Below, piece by piece: positions 61,362 through 64,000 of a stretch of 64,000 nt of DNA. A program made the position numbers and the translations under genes. Where the stretch lies: positions 20,971-84,970 of the forward strand of contig JAUIKM010000026.1 of NCBI GenBank assembly GCA_030430495.1, written 5' to 3'. A model generated the notes under the pieces. That model was not told the DNA's origin. It saw nothing but the letters and a program-made list of their open reading frames with translations, and made no database searches. How positions within the stretch are numbered: the first letter of the stretch is position 1; each line of letters begins with the position of its first letter. The DNA comes from a bacterium. GTDB taxonomy: Bacteria; Bacteroidota; Ignavibacteria; Kapaibacteriales; UBA7675.

Positions 61362-63200
61362 CTATTCTACCGTGACGCTCTTGGCCAGGTTGCGCGGCAT
61401 GTCCACGTTGCAGTCGCGCAGGACGGCGATGTAGTAAGCCAGCAATTGCAGCGGCAGGACGGAGAGAACCGGCGTCAGATGCGGCAGCGTGTTGGGAATC
61501 GTGATGACGTGGTCGGCCAGCTCCGTAATGCGATCGTCGTCTTCGTTGGCAATGGCAATTACACGTCCCCGACGGGCGCGCACTACTTCGATATTCGACA
61601 GGACTTTTTCGTAGAGCTCGTCCTGCGTGGCGATAAACACCACCGGCATGTGTTCGTCGATCAGCGCCAGCGGACCGTGTTTCATCTCAGCTGCGGGATA
61701 ACCCTCGGCGTGGATGTAGGAGATTTCCTTGAGTTTAAGTGCGCCTTCCAGCGCGACGGGGTAGTTGTAGCCGCGGCCCAGATAAATGAAGTTGGGCGAG
61801 TCCTTGTACAACTGCGCAATCTCGCGAATGGTCTCGGCCTGCGCCAGAATCGATTCGATCTGGTCGGGAATTTTCTGGATGGCTTTAACAATTTCGATGC
61901 CTTCCTTGCGCGACAGATCGCGCATGCGGCCCAGATAGAGCGCCAGCAGCGATAAAACACAGAGCTGTGACGTAAACGCTTTGGTCGAGGCGACGCCGAT
62001 TTCGGGACCGGCGTGAATAAACACGCCCGCCTCCGTTTCGCGGGCTATTGTAGAACCAACGACGTTAACAATTCCGAGGGCCGACGCGCCTTTTAACTTG
62101 GCTTCGCGAATGGCCGCCAGCGTGTCGGCCGTTTCACCGCTCTGTGAAATAGCAAAAATGACGTCGTCCTCGCGCAGCACGGGATTGCGATAACGAAACT
62201 CGGACGCGTATTCAACTTCAACGGGAATGCGCGCCAGTTGCTCAATCATGTATTCGCCGACGAGCGCGGCGTGAAAGGAGGTGCCGCAGGCCGTGAAAAT
62301 AATGCGCGGCGCATTGCGCAGCTTCTCCGCCACGCGCGAGAGTCCGCCGAGGCGCACACGGCCTTCATCTTCGAGCAGACGACCGCGGAACGCGTCGCGA
62401 AATGTCGAGGGTTGCTCGTAAATTTCTTTTAACATGAAATGGTCGTAGCCGCCTTTTTCGATGCTTTCCAGATCGTACTCTATCTGGTGGATGCGGCTGT
62501 TGATCGTGCGGTTGTCAATCGTTTTTGTTTTATAACCCGTGTGACTGACTATCGCCATTTCATTGTCTTCCAGGAAAATTACCTGGCGCGTGTGTTGAAT
62601 AACGGCGGCGGCGTCGGAGGCTACGATAAACTCACCATCGCCGATTCCAACCAACAGCGGCGAGCCGCGACGTGCGACAATAATTTTGTCCGGTTCGAGC
62701 GTGGAAATCAGGGCAATGCCGAATGCGCCGCGGACTTCCGTCAAAGCCAGGCGCGTAGCTTCCACCAGGTCGCCGCCGAGTTTGTCGTAGAGAGAGCGGA
62801 TAAACACGGTCAGCACTTCCGTATCCGTTTCGCTGCGCAGCGTATATCCTTCTTTTAACAATTTGGCTTTGATGACCTGATAGTTCTCGACTATCCCGTT
62901 GTGCACCAGCGCAATTTCGTTAAGGTTGTCCGAGTGCGGGTGCGCGTTGAGATCGGTGGGGTTTCCGTGCGTGGCCCAGCGCGTATGCCCGATAGCCAGA
63001 CCGGATGTGAGCGGCGTTGACCGCAGCAATTCTTCCGTATCGTTAACTTTACCGGCGCGTTTTAACACGTGCATTCCGCCATCCTGTATGGCGGCCACGC
63101 CCGCGGAATCGTAACCGCGATACTCCAGTCGTTTCAGTCCGTTTACAACGATGTCGGCCGCATTATTGCGCTTGCCGATATACCCAACAATACCACACAT
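61362..63200 (-). CDS. glmS: Glutamine-fructose-6-phosphate aminotransferase (isomerizing)
   Basis: 612 residues, standard length. N-terminal Ntn glutaminase: MCGIVGYIGKRNNAADIVVN with the nucleophile Cys2, LAIGHTRWATHGNPTDLNAH and NGIVENYQVIKAKLLKEGY. Two SIS isomerase domains follow: IFTACGTSFHAALVGEYMIE, ISQSGETADTLAAIREAKLK, GVASTKAFTSQLCVLSLLAL and IYLGRGYNYPVALEGALKLK. The C-terminal tail is PRNLAKSVTVE. It makes glucosamine-6-phosphate for peptidoglycan and LPS. No glmS ribozyme-like leader is recognisable in the upstream 150 bases. Confidence 0.97.
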   Translation of the reverse strand: MCGIVGYIGKRNNAADIVVNGLKRLEYRGYDSAGVAAIQDGGMHVLKRAGKVNDTEELLRSTPLTSGLAIGHTRWATHGNPTDLNAHPHSDNLNEIALVHNGIVENYQVIKAKLLKEGYTLRSETDTEVLTVFIRSLYDKLGGDLVEATRLALTEVRGAFGIALISTLEPDKIIVARRGSPLLVGIGDGEFIVASDAAAVIQHTRQVIFLEDNEMAIVSHTGYKTKTIDNRTINSRIHQIEYDLESIEKGGYDHFMLKEIYEQPSTFRDAFRGRLLEDEGRVRLGGLSRVAEKLRNAPRIIFTACGTSFHAALVGEYMIEQLARIPVEVEYASEFRYRNPVLREDDVIFAISQSGETADTLAAIREAKLKGASALGIVNVVGSTIARETEAGVFIHAGPEIGVASTKAFTSQLCVLSLLALYLGRMRDLSRKEGIEIVKAIQKIPDQIESILAQAETIREIAQLYKDSPNFIYLGRGYNYPVALEGALKLKEISYIHAEGYPAAEMKHGPLALIDEHMPVVFIATQDELYEKVLSNIEVVRARRGRVIAIANEDDDRITELADHVITIPNTLPHLTPVLSVLPLQLLAYYIAVLRDCNVDMPRNLAKSVTVE

Positions 63201-63882
63201 ATTAAAGTCCTCATAATGCCGATTGCCGCGCCGGAGTGCACGGGTCCGGGATTGCCTGCGCCGATCTGATGTTGCAGCGAACGCATCTGATAGCCGGACC
63301 AGGCGCCGACGCTAGCCAGAAGTGCAATTGTCGATTTTATTGTTACACACTCCACTAAAACTTCGGTTCACGAATTGGTGTACGGGGCACGCGCAATTAC
63401 CCCGATTCGCCAAAGTCCGCCCGTAGTTGAGCATACATGCGCCGTTCTTCCGGGGGCTTTATGCCTGCGGCATAGCCCTGCTTGATTTCTTGTTTGTCGG
63501 CGGGAGAGGAGTGAAAAGCGGTCGCGTCGATGTCGGATTCTCGCTTTTTCAGCGGCAAACCAGAGTAAGTGGGTTTTGTGACGGAGGCGGTTCAGGAGTC
63601 GGAAGTCGGATTGCAGCCACTGCTGCGGCGAGTCGGTGGGAGAGCGGGGCAGGGCGGCCGCGTGAAAGGCGCGGTGTTTGGGCCTGGATTGGCGGGAGCC
63701 ACGGATTTGATCGACGTGTTTGTCGCACGTCGTTTGACCGTTCAGAGCCGAAAAGTGCACGGTTACCGCGATTTTGGCGGACGTTCAGTTTTTCAGGCAT
63801 GGAAATGGCGATGCTGCGTTGCAGATTGTCTGTTGACGGTGGGGAAACCGGTTGACCGCCGTCAGCGACGCAAATTCTGAAG
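63201..63882. other. Intergenic region upstream of glmS
   Basis: Contains one dispersed-element copy (63457-63504) and then DNA up to the IS end with frames lacking any motif. Confidence 0.5.
63457..63504 (+). repeat. Dispersed structured repeat, short copy
   Basis: CTTT, a hairpin TATGCC-TGC-GGCATA, then GCCCTGCTTGATTT and the core CTTGTTTGTC (63489-63498), GGCGGG. Same order as copies I and II with a different stem sequence. Confidence 0.7.
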
Positions 63883-64000
63883 TGTCCCCCAATATTGGTA
63901 TTCCAAGTTAGGCTTGATCGAGTTGTTCTTCAAATTCTTTGGGACTTCGATATCCCAATGTTGAATGTATTCTGGTCCTATTGTAAAACAGAACGATGTA
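63883..64000 (-). mobile_element. IS3-family insertion sequence, left end
   Basis: Begins TGTCCCCCAATATTGG at 63883, sharing its first ten bases with the remnant at 1240, and continues into a transposase gene that leaves the window. Same orientation as the remnant. Confidence 0.8.
63908..64000 (-). CDS. IS3-family transposase OrfB, C-terminus only
   Basis: The last 30 residues read YIVLFYNRTRIHSTLGYRSP, then KEFEEQLDQA and a stop at 63908-63910. This is the typical C-terminus of IS3-family OrfB (the N-R-x-R-x-H-S-x-L-G-Y-x-S-P motif). The rest lies beyond the window, so intactness cannot be judged. The C-terminus differs from the 1259 remnant (YNKYRLHSALNNCSP), so these are two related but distinct elements. 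Confidence 0.9.
   Translation of the reverse strand, partial: YIVLFYNRTRIHSTLGYRSPKEFEEQLDQA

Noticed and set aside
63201..63355. glmS ribozyme or leader RNA upstream of glmS
   Set aside because: No recognisable ribozyme core, and the distribution of that ribozyme is mainly Firmicutes.

Overview
The window looks like a GC-rich chromosome segment of a Gram-negative member of the Bacteroidota/Chlorobiota (FCB) group. Two proteins end in FlgD-like type IX secretion (T9SS) sorting domains. One of them is a very large gingipain-type C25 peptidase. There are two tandem carboxypeptidase-regulatory-like/DUF5686 outer-membrane proteins, a TonB-receptor-like beta-barrel with such a domain, an OlsF-type bifunctional ornithine-lipid synthase, a DUF151+UVR protein and an L-lysine 6-aminotransferase. 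This combination suggests a Kapabacteria, Ignavibacteria or Rhodothermia-like lineage, but no rRNA is present to place it.

Layout. 1-1.9 kb: end of an outer-membrane protein gene, a lipoprotein and a decayed IS3 transposase. 2.4-5 kb: a T9SS WD40 protein translationally coupled to a ChrA-type transporter. 5-7.4 kb: repeat-bearing, gene-poor DNA, a possible broken gene and a lipoprotein. 7.7-11.3 kb: olsF behind a triple 11-bp direct repeat resembling a Pho box, then a REC-histidine kinase hybrid. 11.4-15.4 kb: SixA phosphatase, PASTA protein, DHH phosphoesterase and lysine aminotransferase. 16-24 kb: an unrecognised membrane protein and the giant C25 peptidase. 24.9-31.5 kb: two DUF5686 proteins divergent from an ECF sigma factor and a small barrel protein. 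31.8-33.9 kb: a response regulator with a degenerate HD-GYP domain, then four RNA-like repeats ending beside tRNA-Met. 34-41.8 kb: DUF151 nuclease, etfA/etfB, uvrA, nnr and a VanZ-like protein. 42.9-49.5 kb: tgt, yajC, ribBA, greA, an ECF sigma/anti-sigma/CpxP-like trio and a secreted protein. 49.6-55.2 kb: a TonB-type barrel, then an AT-richer islet with frame-damaged genes and a 117-bp repeat array. 55.9-63.2 kb: haloperoxidase-like lipoprotein, barrel protein, frameshifted thioredoxin-fold lipoprotein and glmS. 63.9-64 kb: start of another IS3-family element.

How the genes work together. Most intact genes are housekeeping (DNA repair, queuosine, riboflavin, GlcN-6-P, NADHX repair, electron-transfer flavoprotein) or envelope biogenesis. 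Two ECF sigma factors and two response-regulator proteins give local regulation. tgt-yajC-ribBA-greA read in one direction, and etfA/etfB/uvrA form a minus-strand block.

Most unusual content. (i) Four 73-74-bp repeats at 33065-33733 whose stems covary while the loops are fixed, which I read as an array of structured RNAs. (ii) A dispersed element with core YTTGTTTGTC, 13 exact hits where about 0.25 would be expected by chance, mostly intergenic. (iii) A tRNA-guanine transglycosylase that has lost all three zinc cysteines. (iv) A Pho-box-like operator in front of olsF. (v) A decaying AT-rich islet with a possible JAB/JAMM-like domain. Frameshifts in several accessory genes could be real decay or assembly error.
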